A DNA stretch of 64,000 nt from UBA3064 sp023258775. Its GTDB lineage: Bacteria; Pseudomonadota; Gammaproteobacteria; Burkholderiales; Burkholderiaceae_E. Under the pieces are notes generated by a model. It ran no database searches. It saw only the letters and a program-made list of their open reading frames with translations, and was not told the DNA's origin. Location: NCBI GenBank assembly GCA_044355655.1, contig JBIKXS010000012.1, forward strand, positions 15,644-79,643, given 5' to 3'. The position numbers and the translations under genes were made by a program. The stretch's first letter is position 1. Every line of letters begins with the position of its first letter. This document shows, in pieces, positions 24,897 to 33,919 of this stretch.

Positions 24897-26384
24897 TTAC
24901 GGGGTGCGAATCCGCCGCTTGAACCAGACTCCAAGTGGCCAAAGCATCGCCGCAAATGTCATCAAAGCGAGCACGGAGGCAACGGGCCGGTTAAAAAAAG
25001 GCAGAACACTTCCATCAGACTTAATCAATGAAGTTACAAAATTTTGCTCAACCATGGTCCCCATAACGGCACCAAGAACGAGTGCCGCAACAGGATAGCC
25101 ATTGCGATCCATAAAGTAACCGACAATCCCGAACACAGCCACTGTGAACACTAGGGCGAGGTTATTGCCAGTTGCAAATGATCCAACGGCACAGAGCAAA
25201 ACAATGACGGGCATGATCAAACTTCGCGGCAGGTACAAAACATAACGAGCCATTCTAATCATCATAATGCCTAGTGGAATCATGATGATGTTTGCTACCA
25301 GAAAGACGATATAGAGCGCATACATGCTGGAAGCTTTTTCGGTGAAAAGGGTTGGACCCGGATTAAGCCCCTTCATGTAGAGAACGCCAATTGCGATTGC
25401 CGTAATCGTGTCACCAGGGATCCCAAAGAGGAGGGAAGGAACCCAGCCAGAAGCAAGACTAGCGTTATTACTTGCTCCGGCTTCGATCAAACCCTCCGGA
25501 TGCCCCGTCCCGAATTTCTCGGGTGATTTTGAGAAGCGCTTCGACATTGCATAACTCATCCAAGCAGCCATATCTGCACCAGCCCCTGGTAAAACACCAA
25601 TGACAATGCCAACGAAGTTTCCACGCAGTTGCTGCTTGGGGTGAGCTCTTGTTAAGGCCCACTGACCCTTCAAAATGCTGCCAAATTTTCTTGGTGGCAT
25701 GACCGGAACATCTCGAGCTGTGTATGAACGCATCACCTCGGAGACCGCGAAAACGCCAACCAAGAGCGGTATAATTTCGATACCACCGAGTAGGTCAGCG
25801 TAGCCGAAAGTGAATCGAGGCGTGCCTGCGGGATTTTCAATACCTACGCAGGTGATCAAAAGACCAAGAAACATGGCAGCCACGGCCTTCACCGGCGAAG
25901 ACCGCGCAACCATTGTTGAACACATCAACCCCAATAACGCAAGCCAGAAGTATTCAAAGGTCGAAAACTCAAAAGCAACCTCCGCAAGAGTCGGCGCCAA
26001 TGCCACGAGCGACAAGGTACCGATGACACCACCAAGCGCAGAAAACCATAAGCAAATTCCTAGTGCTAACTCCGGCTGCCCCTTGCGAGTCATTGCAAAG
26101 GCTTCGTCGGTGTAAGCAGCCGACGCTGGCGTGCCCGGGATACGGAGCAAACAGCCTGGAATATCACCGGAGAATATTGCCATGGCAGAGGCTGCAATGA
26201 TGGCCGAAATCGCAGCAATTGGAGACATATAAAAAGTGACAGGCACCAAAAGCGCAGTTGCCATGGTTGCCGACAGGCCTGGCAGGGCGCCGACCACCAA
26301 ACCATAAATTGAAGCAAGCACGATCGTCAGTACAACGTCGACTTGTAGCACCATGTTCAAACCAGCGAGCAGCTGTTCAAACAT
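24897..26384 (-). CDS. tctA: Tripartite tricarboxylate transporter, large membrane subunit TctA
   Basis: The 495-residue, roughly 12-TM permease opens with FEQLLAGLNMVLQVDVVLTI and has GLVVGALPGLSATMATALLVPVTF and GIVIGVLPGAGADMAAWMSYAMSKR, the two conserved Gly/Pro-rich loops of TctA, plus LLFGIPGDTITAIAIG. It transports a di- or tricarboxylate with TctB and the receptor TctC, driven by ion gradient. It is encoded directly after tctB (3-bp gap) in the operon tctC-tctB-tctA. Confidence 0.94.
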   Translation of the reverse strand: MFEQLLAGLNMVLQVDVVLTIVLASIYGLVVGALPGLSATMATALLVPVTFYMSPIAAISAIIAASAMAIFSGDIPGCLLRIPGTPASAAYTDEAFAMTRKGQPELALGICLWFSALGGVIGTLSLVALAPTLAEVAFEFSTFEYFWLALLGLMCSTMVARSSPVKAVAAMFLGLLITCVGIENPAGTPRFTFGYADLLGGIEIIPLLVGVFAVSEVMRSYTARDVPVMPPRKFGSILKGQWALTRAHPKQQLRGNFVGIVIGVLPGAGADMAAWMSYAMSKRFSKSPEKFGTGHPEGLIEAGASNNASLASGWVPSLLFGIPGDTITAIAIGVLYMKGLNPGPTLFTEKASSMYALYIVFLVANIIMIPLGIMMIRMARYVLYLPRSLIMPVIVLLCAVGSFATGNNLALVFTVAVFGIVGYFMDRNGYPVAALVLGAVMGTMVEQNFVTSLIKSDGSVLPFFNRPVASVLALMTFAAMLWPLGVWFKRRIRTP

Positions 26385-26387
26385 CGC

Positions 26388-26909
26388 TTAAACCCATGGA
26401 AACGGCAGTAAGCCAGCAGGCAAAGGAACTCTTAACAATTTGTAGAAAATCAAGTGGATCAAAGCGGGAGCGATAAGACTCACGATGATCGCCCAGCGAA
26501 GCTTTGCACCCATCGTTTGCGATAGGGTAAAAATAATCAAAAAGGCGCTGATCCAAAAACCCAACTTCTCTGACACAAGAAAATAGAAAAACAGTGCCAA
26601 GGGAGGCATGACGACCTTCCAGCCGCCAGCGAAAAGAACGCCGATTCGATCAGCCAGGCTCTCCGCCTCTTGATGTTTTGCGAGATCGCCAGCCTCGGAA
26701 ACAATTAGCTTCTCCTCATCCTCAAAGCCTGAGCCTACACCGATCATGATCATGACACCGCAGGCAATGAGTGCTACCCCAATCACGGTTGGAAAAACCT
26801 GAGGTCCAATTTGCTGCCCAGCAATCGTGGGCAGCAAGGACGCCGCATAACAGGTTAATGCGCCCAATGCCACCAACAAAAAGCCACTGACTCGGTCCGA
26901 TACTTTCAC
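26388..26909 (-). CDS. tctB: Tripartite tricarboxylate transporter, small membrane subunit TctB
   Basis: The 173-residue protein has about four hydrophobic segments, including VSGFLLVALGALTCYAASLL at the start, a second at about 35-60 and two near the C-terminus. The charged central loop is typical. GTG start. It lies 9 bp after tctC and 3 bp before tctA; order and size fit TctB. Confidence 0.88.
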   Translation of the reverse strand: MKVSDRVSGFLLVALGALTCYAASLLPTIAGQQIGPQVFPTVIGVALIACGVMIMIGVGSGFEDEEKLIVSEAGDLAKHQEAESLADRIGVLFAGGWKVVMPPLALFFYFLVSEKLGFWISAFLIIFTLSQTMGAKLRWAIIVSLIAPALIHLIFYKLLRVPLPAGLLPFPWV

Positions 26910-26918
26910 GGTCGATCT

Positions 26919-27914
26919 TTAGCCAGCTAGCCCTGCCGATTTCATTGCAGCACCCATGGCGGCATCAGATTTCGCCATGAAACTTGCAAAACCAGACGGA
27001 TCTGCCCACTTCACACCGAAACCTCGATTAGCCATAAAGTCCCTGAATTCTTTTGAATCATTTGCTTTTTTTAGCGAGGTCACAAGCTTACTCACAATGT
27101 CCGCGGGCAATCCTTTTGGCGCAGCAATACCTCGCCATGCCCCAACCGAGTAATCGACACCCATGCTCTCCTTGAGCGTTGGCACGCTTGAAAACACCGG
27201 GTTTCGCTCAGAAGCCATGATGGCCAGTGATTTGGCTTTTCCAGCTTCCACAAGCGCGCGTGATTCGGGCAACGAACAGGTGACCAGATCAATGCCATTT
27301 GCTGCCAAATCCTGCATTGCGGGGCCGGCGCCATTCGAGGGCACCCAGGCAACATGATTGGGCTTGAGTCCCATCGCTTGTAGCCAACCAATCAAGGCGA
27401 GATGCCAAATGCCACCCTGACCAGTTCCGGAAGCCTTAAATTTCCCAGCGGGTGAAGCCTTGATTGCTTCGGCAAGTTCCCTAACACTCCCGAAAGGTGA
27501 TTTCGCGTTGACCGTAACTCCCGGTGGATCTTCGTTCATCAGGGCAAGTGCGGTGTAACTTGTTGGATTGAGTTCAGTCAGTTTTTGCCAGTGCATCATG
27601 GCGATTTCAACAGTGATCATGCCAAGGGTGTAACCGTCAGCAGGCGCAGTCGCAATCGCGGTATGCCCGACAACACCCGAGCCACCGGTTCGATTAACAA
27701 CATTAAATGGTTGACCTAGATCCTTCTCTAAAAGCGATGCGATGATGCGCGCTGTTGCATCGGTACCGCCACCTGCCCCCCATGGACACACGACAGTGAC
27801 CGGTCGATTTGGCCAGTTGCTTTGGGCATGAATTACGGACGGAACAATCGATAAAAGTCCGGCCGAGCCCGCAGCAGCGAGCACCTTTCTCCTCGCATTG
27901 ATTAATTTCGTCAT
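26919..27914 (-). CDS. tctC: Tripartite tricarboxylate transporter receptor TctC
   Basis: The 331-residue periplasmic receptor has a signal (RRKVLAAAGSAGLLSIVPSV...HAQ). Hallmarks are RPVTVVCPWGAGGGTDATAR, VVNRTGGSGVVGHTAIA and PADGYTLGM. ATG 27914 has GGAGGAG upstream and is preferred to the TTG before it. It is the first gene of the operon with tctB and tctA, and divergent from the SnoaL-like gene at 28191. Confidence 0.93.
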   Translation of the reverse strand: MTKLINARRKVLAAAGSAGLLSIVPSVIHAQSNWPNRPVTVVCPWGAGGGTDATARIIASLLEKDLGQPFNVVNRTGGSGVVGHTAIATAPADGYTLGMITVEIAMMHWQKLTELNPTSYTALALMNEDPPGVTVNAKSPFGSVRELAEAIKASPAGKFKASGTGQGGIWHLALIGWLQAMGLKPNHVAWVPSNGAGPAMQDLAANGIDLVTCSLPESRALVEAGKAKSLAIMASERNPVFSSVPTLKESMGVDYSVGAWRGIAAPKGLPADIVSKLVTSLKKANDSKEFRDFMANRGFGVKWADPSGFASFMAKSDAAMGAAMKSAGLAG

Positions 27915-28082
27915 CAAAACTCCTCCAATTTAAGTATTTTCATGAAACAACATTCGGTACTTTTTCGATTTTTTCTCGAAGTATCTGGCTGTCGCTTATT
28001 GTTCTGATAACTTAGTATCGCATGGCAAGTACAACCAGATCACTAAATCTTCACTTTTTATAACAAATTGTCACATCGATTT

Positions 28083-28145
28083 GGCAATCGCCGGCACTTA
28101 CGAGTCGTTGCGCTGTTGTAAGTGGCATGGTATTGCCGGTTTTTT
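28083..28145 (+). terminator. Terminator-like leader hairpin
   Basis: Nested stem: GGCAAT (28083-28088) with ATTGCC (28132-28137), and GGCACTTAC (28093-28101) with GTAAGTG (28118-28124), followed by a run of six T. It lies 46 bp upstream of the SnoaL-like gene with no gene ending before it on this strand, so it may act as an attenuator. Confidence 0.55.
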
Positions 28146-28190
28146 CAATTCACCTGAATTTGAAGTGGCCTCACGAATGGAGAAGTATTC

Positions 28191-28808
28191 ATGACTAATA
28201 TCTTGCAAGACGAACTTCTGATCCGACAAATGGTCGAGCGTTGGGCAGTGTGGCGGGACGCCGGCGATTGGGACCGATTCGCCACAGTCTGGCATCCAGA
28301 GGGTGTGATGATGGCGACCTGGTTCCAGGGACCTTTTGCAGAATTTATCCGAGTGACTCAGGAAGGCTGGTCCAAAGGTGTGAGCATTCTCCATTTTCTT
28401 GGTGGCTCAGCCATCGAACTTATCGAGGATCGTGCAATCTGTCAGACTAAGATGACGATTTCCCAACGTGGGATGGTCGAAGGCGAGACTGGCCCGGTGC
28501 TTTGTGACGTCGTTTGCACCGGTCGCTTTTATGATTTCGTCACGCGCGATCAGGGCGCATGGAAACTGCTTCATCGCCAACCCATTTATGAAAAGGACCG
28601 CATCGACCCCGTCGATCCAACCACGGTACTCAAGCTCGATCAAGCATCGCTAGCTGGCTTTCCAGAGGGCTATCGTCACCTCGCATACATCCAAACGCGT
28701 ATCGGTTATAAGGTCAAGATGGATATGCCGATGCTCAAGGGACCTGTCGTCGAGGAACTCTACAAACGGGGACAACGTTGGTTAGCGGGGGGGCCGTTGG
28801 AGCGTTAG
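28191..28808 (+). CDS. SnoaL-like/NTF2-fold protein
   Basis: The 205-residue protein opens with a helix DELLIRQMVERWAVWRDAGDWDRFATVWHPEGVMMATWF, the typical start of SnoaL-like (NTF2-fold) domains, followed by curved-sheet strands to about residue 130 (CTGRFYDFVTRDQGAWKLLHRQPIYEKDRID). The C-terminal 70 residues are an extension. Members are hydratases, isomerases or small-molecule binders. GGAGAA is 6 bp before the ATG. It is followed by a Bug receptor on the same strand and is divergent from tctC, so it may handle the same class of compound. Confidence 0.75.
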   Translation: MTNILQDELLIRQMVERWAVWRDAGDWDRFATVWHPEGVMMATWFQGPFAEFIRVTQEGWSKGVSILHFLGGSAIELIEDRAICQTKMTISQRGMVEGETGPVLCDVVCTGRFYDFVTRDQGAWKLLHRQPIYEKDRIDPVDPTTVLKLDQASLAGFPEGYRHLAYIQTRIGYKVKMDMPMLKGPVVEELYKRGQRWLAGGPLER

Positions 28809-28872
28809 GCGCAAACCGGAGGCGAAATGCGATCAATCGAGTTGCCCGTAGATCATGGTTAAATCGATCGAA

Positions 28873-28914
28873 AGTTCGCGCATCGAGGAAAAAAGTTGGC
28901 GCATCAAGGAAAAA
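28873..28914. repeat. Two tandem 21-bp repeats over a ribosome-binding site
   Basis: The units are 28873-28893 and 28894-28914, with two mismatches; each ends in GCATC(G/A)AGGAAAAA. The second copy carries the Shine-Dalgarno for the ATG at 28918. The repeat length is a multiple of three. Confidence 0.75.
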
Positions 28915-28917
28915 CAC

Positions 28918-29910
28918 ATGCAATATCAGCACATAAAACGTCGGCAAATGCTTGGGGCAGTGCCATGCCTGATGCTCGCTGGCCTGCCGGCGATTGCCCC
29001 AGCGCAGGCTAGCTTTCCAAGTCGTCCATTGAGGGTGATCGTGCCACAACCCCCAGGTGGTGGTTTTGATTTTGTCGCCCGAACGCTTGGGGAACGACTT
29101 GCAAAACAAATTGGTCAAGCTGTGGTTATCGAAAACCGCCCAGGTTCAGGCACGCTCGTTGGCACCGATGCAGCTGCGAAGGCTGATCCGGATGGCTACA
29201 CGCTTCTGATGGGTTCGGTGTCGAATATTGCCCTCAATATGGGGCTTTACAACAAACTTTCTTATGACAGTCTGCGCGACTTCGAACCAGTTGGTATTGC
29301 CGTCAGCTACAGCTACACCTTAATGGCACGCAACGATCTGCCCTTAAATTCTTTGCGTGAAGTAGTGAGCTTTGCAAAGGCTAATCCTGGCAAGCTCAGT
29401 TATGCGTCTGCAGGTAATGGCTCAGGACAACATGTACTTGCCGCTGCACTTTGGCACCTTAGTGCTGCCGATATTACTCATGTGTCCTACAAAGGCGCCC
29501 AGGCAGCTTATCTTGACCTGCTCGGTGGTCGCGTCGATTTATTTTTCGATTTGTCTTCGACTGCCAGACCGCAGGTTGACAGTGGCAAGGTCAAGGCGCT
29601 TGCGGTGTCGGGCGCTGAACGCAATCCGATGCATCCCAACGTCCCAACGATCTTGGAAAGCGGCATCGCCCAACTTGACCTCGAGTCTTGGTTCGGCTAC
29701 TTCGTATCGACCAAAACACCTGCCGCAGTGAAAGACCGCTTGCGCGGCGAGTTGACCAAAGTCATTACCCACCCCGAGGTCCAGGAAACCTTCCGTAGCC
29801 GCGGCGGTAAACCCCTCAACCTTAGCGCTGATCAAACACTAGCCTTAGTTCGTCGCGACGTGGAACGCTGGACGAAGCTCGTGCGCGACATCGGGATCAA
29901 GGCTGACTAA
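28918..29910 (+). CDS. Orphan Bug-type solute receptor (TctC family)
   Basis: The 330-residue periplasmic binding protein has a signal KRRQMLGAVPCLMLAGLPAIAPAQA, then SRPLRVIVPQPPGGGFDFVART, VIENRPGSGTLVGTDAAAKADPDGYTLLMGSV. ATG 28918 (AGGA 8 bp upstream) gives a normal signal peptide; an in-frame ATG at 28855 would add 21 residues, 14 of them from the 21-bp repeat. It lies downstream of the SnoaL-like gene. No TctAB is adjacent on this strand, though the divergent operon has a full set. Confidence 0.88.
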   Translation: MQYQHIKRRQMLGAVPCLMLAGLPAIAPAQASFPSRPLRVIVPQPPGGGFDFVARTLGERLAKQIGQAVVIENRPGSGTLVGTDAAAKADPDGYTLLMGSVSNIALNMGLYNKLSYDSLRDFEPVGIAVSYSYTLMARNDLPLNSLREVVSFAKANPGKLSYASAGNGSGQHVLAAALWHLSAADITHVSYKGAQAAYLDLLGGRVDLFFDLSSTARPQVDSGKVKALAVSGAERNPMHPNVPTILESGIAQLDLESWFGYFVSTKTPAAVKDRLRGELTKVITHPEVQETFRSRGGKPLNLSADQTLALVRRDVERWTKLVRDIGIKAD

Positions 29911-29924
29911 GGTACTGCGAAGTC

Positions 29925-30827
29925 CTACGGCGCTTTAACCGTGATTCTCCAAAGCGTGCGTGGCATACTTGGATCGGTCAGTGTTGCGGCGTGGAGCAGG
30001 GCGAGGTTATCCCAAATCACCACGTCACCTGGCTTGTAGCTCACGCTTTCTCGATACCGTGGGTGGGTGGCATGTTGCTTTAACTGATCGAGAAGTTGGC
30101 GGCCCTCCCTGGCTGGCATGCCTTCAATTTCGAAGGAACTTCCCGAAACCGCATAAAGTGCCCTGCGACCGGTATACCAATGGGTCATCACTAAAGGGTG
30201 GGTCACCCATGTGACCAGTTCTTTTTGTTCATCCGAAAGCACCGAGGCGACTGTGCGAGACGCCTCGTTAAGATCATCGCGATTACCATAATGGTGGCGC
30301 GCCATGAGCGACTCGATTTCTTGCTTCATCGCATGAGGCAAGTCCTCCCAGGCTGCCGTCTGATCGGCAAATAGTGTGTTGCCGCCAATGCTTGGCACCT
30401 CAATCGAATATAGCGTGGTCGCCCGGGCTACCTTGGTGAGGTAGGAATAGTCAGTGTGGAAGTAAGTCCCGGCATCGGCTAGGCCTTGGGGAACACCATG
30501 TTTAACCACGTTCGAGAGCCACAAAATATCGGGGAATTCGCAGTGATGAAACTGGTTAATCACATGAGGCTCTGGCCTACCAAATCGGCTTGCCCAGTCG
30601 TGAAATTGCTTCGGCGATAGCGTCTGACCGGGTAAGACGAGCAGATGCGATTCATAGAACATCTCTTCGATTTCAGCAAAATTGTGATCGTTTAGATCAA
30701 GCGCGATATTGAAGTCAGGCAAGACCCTAGCAAAACCACCACGCGAGCGCCCGTGCCGCCGATTCATCTTGACCGATGGGGATTCGAAAGATGGATTACT
30801 TACCGACGAGTCATCAACAGCAGACAT
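29925..30827 (-). CDS. TauD/TfdA-family 2-oxoglutarate dioxygenase
   Basis: The 300-residue non-heme Fe(II) oxygenase has the HxD iron motif in TYFHTDYSYL, the distal His in NLALLHAATLTD and the 2-oxoglutarate-binding Arg in RTLWRITV. The segment HPLVMTHWYTGRRALY resembles the conserved HPLVxTHPxTGRxxLY of the family. Substrates in this family include taurine, other sulfonates, sulfate esters and 2,4-D. The gene begins 3 bp after the dctM stop, so it is the last gene of a TRAP operon and probably oxidises the imported compound. Confidence 0.9.
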   Translation of the reverse strand: MSAVDDSSVSNPSFESPSVKMNRRHGRSRGGFARVLPDFNIALDLNDHNFAEIEEMFYESHLLVLPGQTLSPKQFHDWASRFGRPEPHVINQFHHCEFPDILWLSNVVKHGVPQGLADAGTYFHTDYSYLTKVARATTLYSIEVPSIGGNTLFADQTAAWEDLPHAMKQEIESLMARHHYGNRDDLNEASRTVASVLSDEQKELVTWVTHPLVMTHWYTGRRALYAVSGSSFEIEGMPAREGRQLLDQLKQHATHPRYRESVSYKPGDVVIWDNLALLHAATLTDPSMPRTLWRITVKAP

Positions 30828-30830
30828 GAA

Positions 30831-32150
30831 TTACCTCAGCATTTCCGGCGAAATAAGCCCGGGCAAGAACAGTGAGACCTGCGGCCAAATAATCACAAGT
30901 AGTAAAACACCGAGCATTGGGAGTAGCATGATCAGCACGTCCTTGAGCACGGTTCGCATCCGCACATTGGCAACCGCGCACGAAATCATCAGGCACAAGC
31001 CGTAGGGCGGAGTGACCAAACCGAAGGCGAGCGAAACAATACCGATCATCGCAAAGTGCACAGGATCCATACCAACCGATTTCGCAAGCGGCTGTAAAAT
31101 TGCGCCAACGATAATGATGGCTGGAATCGCATCCAGAAAACAACCCACAACAAGAAACACAAGCGCGATGAATAGCCCGGCTGTGGTTGGGCTCATGCTC
31201 CAGGAGAGAATGTTGGCAAGCAAACTTTGTGGAATCTGGTAGTAAGCCATCATCCAGCCAAAGGCACTCGCCGTCCCGACACAAAAAAGCGTGACGCCAG
31301 CAAGTCGTCCCGTGTCAAGCAAGGCCCCGTACAAACCCTTTAGATCCATTTCTCGGTAAACAAGCACCGACAAGGCCGCAGCATAGATGACCGCAACCGC
31401 GGCGGATTCGGTCGCGGTAAACCATCCAAATATCTTGCCTCCGATGATGATCACCGGCGTCATAAGTGCAGGAATGGAAACCCAGAAAGCGATCACCATT
31501 TCGCGCAGCGTCGAGGATGCATAAGTCGGATATCCTCGACGCACTGCATACAAATGAACCGTGACCATTTGCACAAGTCCGATCAAAAGCCCTGGAACGA
31601 TGCCAGCAAGAAAGAGCGCACCAATAGAGGTAGTGAGGACACCCCCCCAAACGATCATCAAGATGGAAGGGGGAATGATCACAGCCATCACCGCAGAAAC
31701 CGCCGTGATTGCTACTGAGAAACTCTTGTCATAGCCTTCTTTGATCTGGGCATCGATAAAAATCTTGCCTTGGCTCGCCGCATCGGCAGTTGATGATCCC
31801 GAGATGCCCGCAAAGAAAATTGACAACACAACATTGACCTGAGCCAGACTACCCGGCAACCTTCCAACCAGCGCACGCGACAGACGTACCAGGCGGTCCG
31901 TGATACCGCCGATATTCATGAGGTTAGCAGTCAGGAGAAAAAAAGGAACCGCCAGCAAGATAAATGAGTTGTATGCATTGAAGGTCTCTTGCACCAACAA
32001 CATAAGAGAGAGCTGCGGCTCGAGCGCGAGCATCGGAAGGCAGGCTAACCCGAGCGCCACCGCCACCGGGACACGCAGTGCGAGCAGTAGAAAAAAAGCA
32101 CCAAAAAGCAGGGCAGCGGCCTGCCCTGGAGAAAACAAAAGAATGCCCAA
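30831..32150 (-). CDS. dctM: TRAP transporter large permease DctM
   Basis: The 439-residue, roughly 12-TM subunit has family motifs AVPFFLLTANLMNIGGITDRLVRL, FFAGISGSSTADAAS, IPPSILMIVWG, and CFLDAIPAIIIVGAIL. With DctQ and DctP it drives Na+-coupled uptake of an organic acid. It follows dctQ with a 1-bp gap and precedes the dioxygenase. Confidence 0.94.
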   Translation of the reverse strand: MGILLFSPGQAAALLFGAFFLLLALRVPVAVALGLACLPMLALEPQLSLMLLVQETFNAYNSFILLAVPFFLLTANLMNIGGITDRLVRLSRALVGRLPGSLAQVNVVLSIFFAGISGSSTADAASQGKIFIDAQIKEGYDKSFSVAITAVSAVMAVIIPPSILMIVWGGVLTTSIGALFLAGIVPGLLIGLVQMVTVHLYAVRRGYPTYASSTLREMVIAFWVSIPALMTPVIIIGGKIFGWFTATESAAVAVIYAAALSVLVYREMDLKGLYGALLDTGRLAGVTLFCVGTASAFGWMMAYYQIPQSLLANILSWSMSPTTAGLFIALVFLVVGCFLDAIPAIIIVGAILQPLAKSVGMDPVHFAMIGIVSLAFGLVTPPYGLCLMISCAVANVRMRTVLKDVLIMLLPMLGVLLLVIIWPQVSLFLPGLISPEMLR

Positions 32151-32151
32151 A

Positions 32152-32685
32152 TCAGTCAGCCTGTGGGACGGTTCCGGCAGCGAGGCGTAACATGTCGATC
32201 ATGTGCTCGCCTTGGAAGAGGAGCCAGGTAAGACCCAGTAAGGGCCAGGCCATGTGAATGGTCCAAAGCGGCAATTCAGCAAGTTCGGATATTCGATAAA
32301 GCGCAAACTCTGTAAACTGCCAACCGCCGTATACAAAGACGGCCGCAAAAAGAAGAATCCCTACGCCAGAAAACAGCTCGAGGCGAGCGTTTGCCTTTGG
32401 CGACAAGTTTGGCCACACATCGACGACAAAATGCGTTCGCTCCCGCATCCCAACCATCGCTCCGATCATTACGGTCCAAATGAACATGAGGCGCGCGAGC
32501 TCCTCAGTCCAGATATAGCCCGGAATTAGTTCCGTATGGCGCGAAATGATTTGAAGCGATACAGGAATCAACAGAATCACAATGGCAAGAACAAGTAACC
32601 CGCACAGCAGGCGGTACCAGACATCACCTAACCATCGCCACGAATCGCGCTGGGGAGGTCTAGCCCCCCCGATATCAGACTGCAT
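32152..32685 (-). CDS. dctQ: TRAP transporter small permease DctQ
   Basis: The roughly 177-residue protein has four TM helices (LCGLLVLAIVILLIPVSLQI, then IWTEELARLMFIWTVMIGAMVG, GVGILLFAAVFVYGGW and WTIHMAWPLLGLTWLL). The EELAR segment is the DctQ signature. The ATG at 32685 (MQSDIGG) overlaps the 3' end of dctP by 11 bp; an upstream start at 32727 is possible but would overlap by 53 bp. Confidence 0.88.
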   Translation of the reverse strand: MQSDIGGARPPQRDSWRWLGDVWYRLLCGLLVLAIVILLIPVSLQIISRHTELIPGYIWTEELARLMFIWTVMIGAMVGMRERTHFVVDVWPNLSPKANARLELFSGVGILLFAAVFVYGGWQFTEFALYRISELAELPLWTIHMAWPLLGLTWLLFQGEHMIDMLRLAAGTVPQAD

Positions 32686-33667
32686 TGATTTTTTCGTAGA
32701 CTGCAAGCGCATCAATCTCTTTAGCATAGCTCGCCATCACCGGATCAACGAGTTTTTTCATCCCGGCGCGATCGGCAAAGGGTATGCGCTTAAGTCGGCC
32801 CGCTTTCTCCAATGTGTCAAGACGTTGTCCATCGCTACCTGATTCGAGTTCACCGCCGTATAGACCAGCCTCCTTGCCCGCACGCACCACCGCATCCTGG
32901 AGGCCTTTGGGAAGCCGTTGAAAAGTCTTGACCGAAAAACATAAGGGGCGAATCGTAATGGCATGCTGGGTCATATTCAGGTTTGGTGCAACCTCGAAAA
33001 ATTTCATCTGCTCGACGCCTGCAGCCTCGTTCTCGCCTGCTTGAATTACGCCATTCTGGATCGCGTTATAGACCTCGTTATAAGCGATCACCGTCGGTGC
33101 CATGCCAGCGGCAGCGAAGGTTTTACTCCATATTGGTGCACCCTGAACCCTGACTTTCAGTCCCTTCATTTCGCCAAGATTGCTCACCGCTTTATTAGCG
33201 AAAATGTTACGAACACCGCCACCACCATAGCCAATTAGCATTACGCCCGCTCGCTTAGCGATATCGTCGGCAATTGTCTTAAACAAGTCCTGATCAATCA
33301 CCTTTTTCCAATGCGCAAGATCGCGAAAAAGGAAAGGTGCGTCGATAAACGGCGCCGCCTTAGAAAAGGTTGACATATGAGCAGGTGATGCAACGGCAAA
33401 GTCAACTGCCTTACCCGCAGCCATGTATTCGACGTATTGCTTCTCTAGACCAAGCGCACTATTTTTGTGAATCACGAAATTAACTGGCTGATCGTAATAC
33501 TTCTTAATCAGCTCAGAGAAGCGCTGCATCGCCATGGTGTAGGGATGCTCATCATTGAATTGTGAAGCGCCATTGAGCGTGATAGCTTGCGCTTGAGCGC
33601 GACCGATGATGCCCAATGAACTAACAGTAGCCGCACCTGCGGCACCGACAAAGGCTCTACGTTTCAT
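32675..33667 (-). CDS. dctP: TRAP transporter substrate-binding protein DctP
   Basis: The 330-residue periplasmic receptor has a signal RRAFVGAAGAATVSSLGIIGRAQAQ (twin Arg near the start), followed by NGASQFNDEHPYTMAMQRFSELIKK, LKVRVQGAPIWSKTFAAAGM and NAIQNGVIQAGENEAAG, matching the DctP fold and its carboxylate-binding Arg. It is the first gene of the operon dctP-dctQ-dctM-dioxygenase. The adjacent dioxygenase and divergent TauE-like exporter suggest a sulfonate or similar ligand, which is inference. Confidence 0.92.
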   Translation of the reverse strand: MKRRAFVGAAGAATVSSLGIIGRAQAQAITLNGASQFNDEHPYTMAMQRFSELIKKYYDQPVNFVIHKNSALGLEKQYVEYMAAGKAVDFAVASPAHMSTFSKAAPFIDAPFLFRDLAHWKKVIDQDLFKTIADDIAKRAGVMLIGYGGGGVRNIFANKAVSNLGEMKGLKVRVQGAPIWSKTFAAAGMAPTVIAYNEVYNAIQNGVIQAGENEAAGVEQMKFFEVAPNLNMTQHAITIRPLCFSVKTFQRLPKGLQDAVVRAGKEAGLYGGELESGSDGQRLDTLEKAGRLKRIPFADRAGMKKLVDPVMASYAKEIDALAVYEKINAV

Positions 33668-33898
33668 AATGTCTCCCGGTTGTTGACTTCTTGCATAGCC
33701 CGATGTGGACCTTGATTTTTATCCGAGTGTAGCCGCTAGCTTGCTCATCTGAAAGTGAAAGTCGCAACATTTTGTATCGATCGGTGAATTCTTGACGCGA
33801 CAATACCTCGTGATTACCGGCGACCTTGAAGGCAGGGCCGATTGCAGCTAAATGGCTGATTGCTAATGCAGCGCTGATTGGTAACACCCAACGCCCCT

Positions 33899-33915
33899 TG
33901 ACTACGTTATAGTCA
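33899..33915. promoter_or_regulatory. Inverted repeat next to the TauE-like gene start
   Basis: TGACT (33899-33903) and AGTCA (33911-33915) with a 7-bp centre, directly upstream of the GTG start and in the divergent gap shared with dctP. It could be an operator; short arms keep confidence low. Confidence 0.3.
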
Positions 33916-33919
33916 GCGT

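Noticed and set aside
33657..33887. 76-codon minus-strand frame upstream of dctP
   Set aside because: It overlaps the dctP start, has no recognisable domain and fills the divergent promoter gap.
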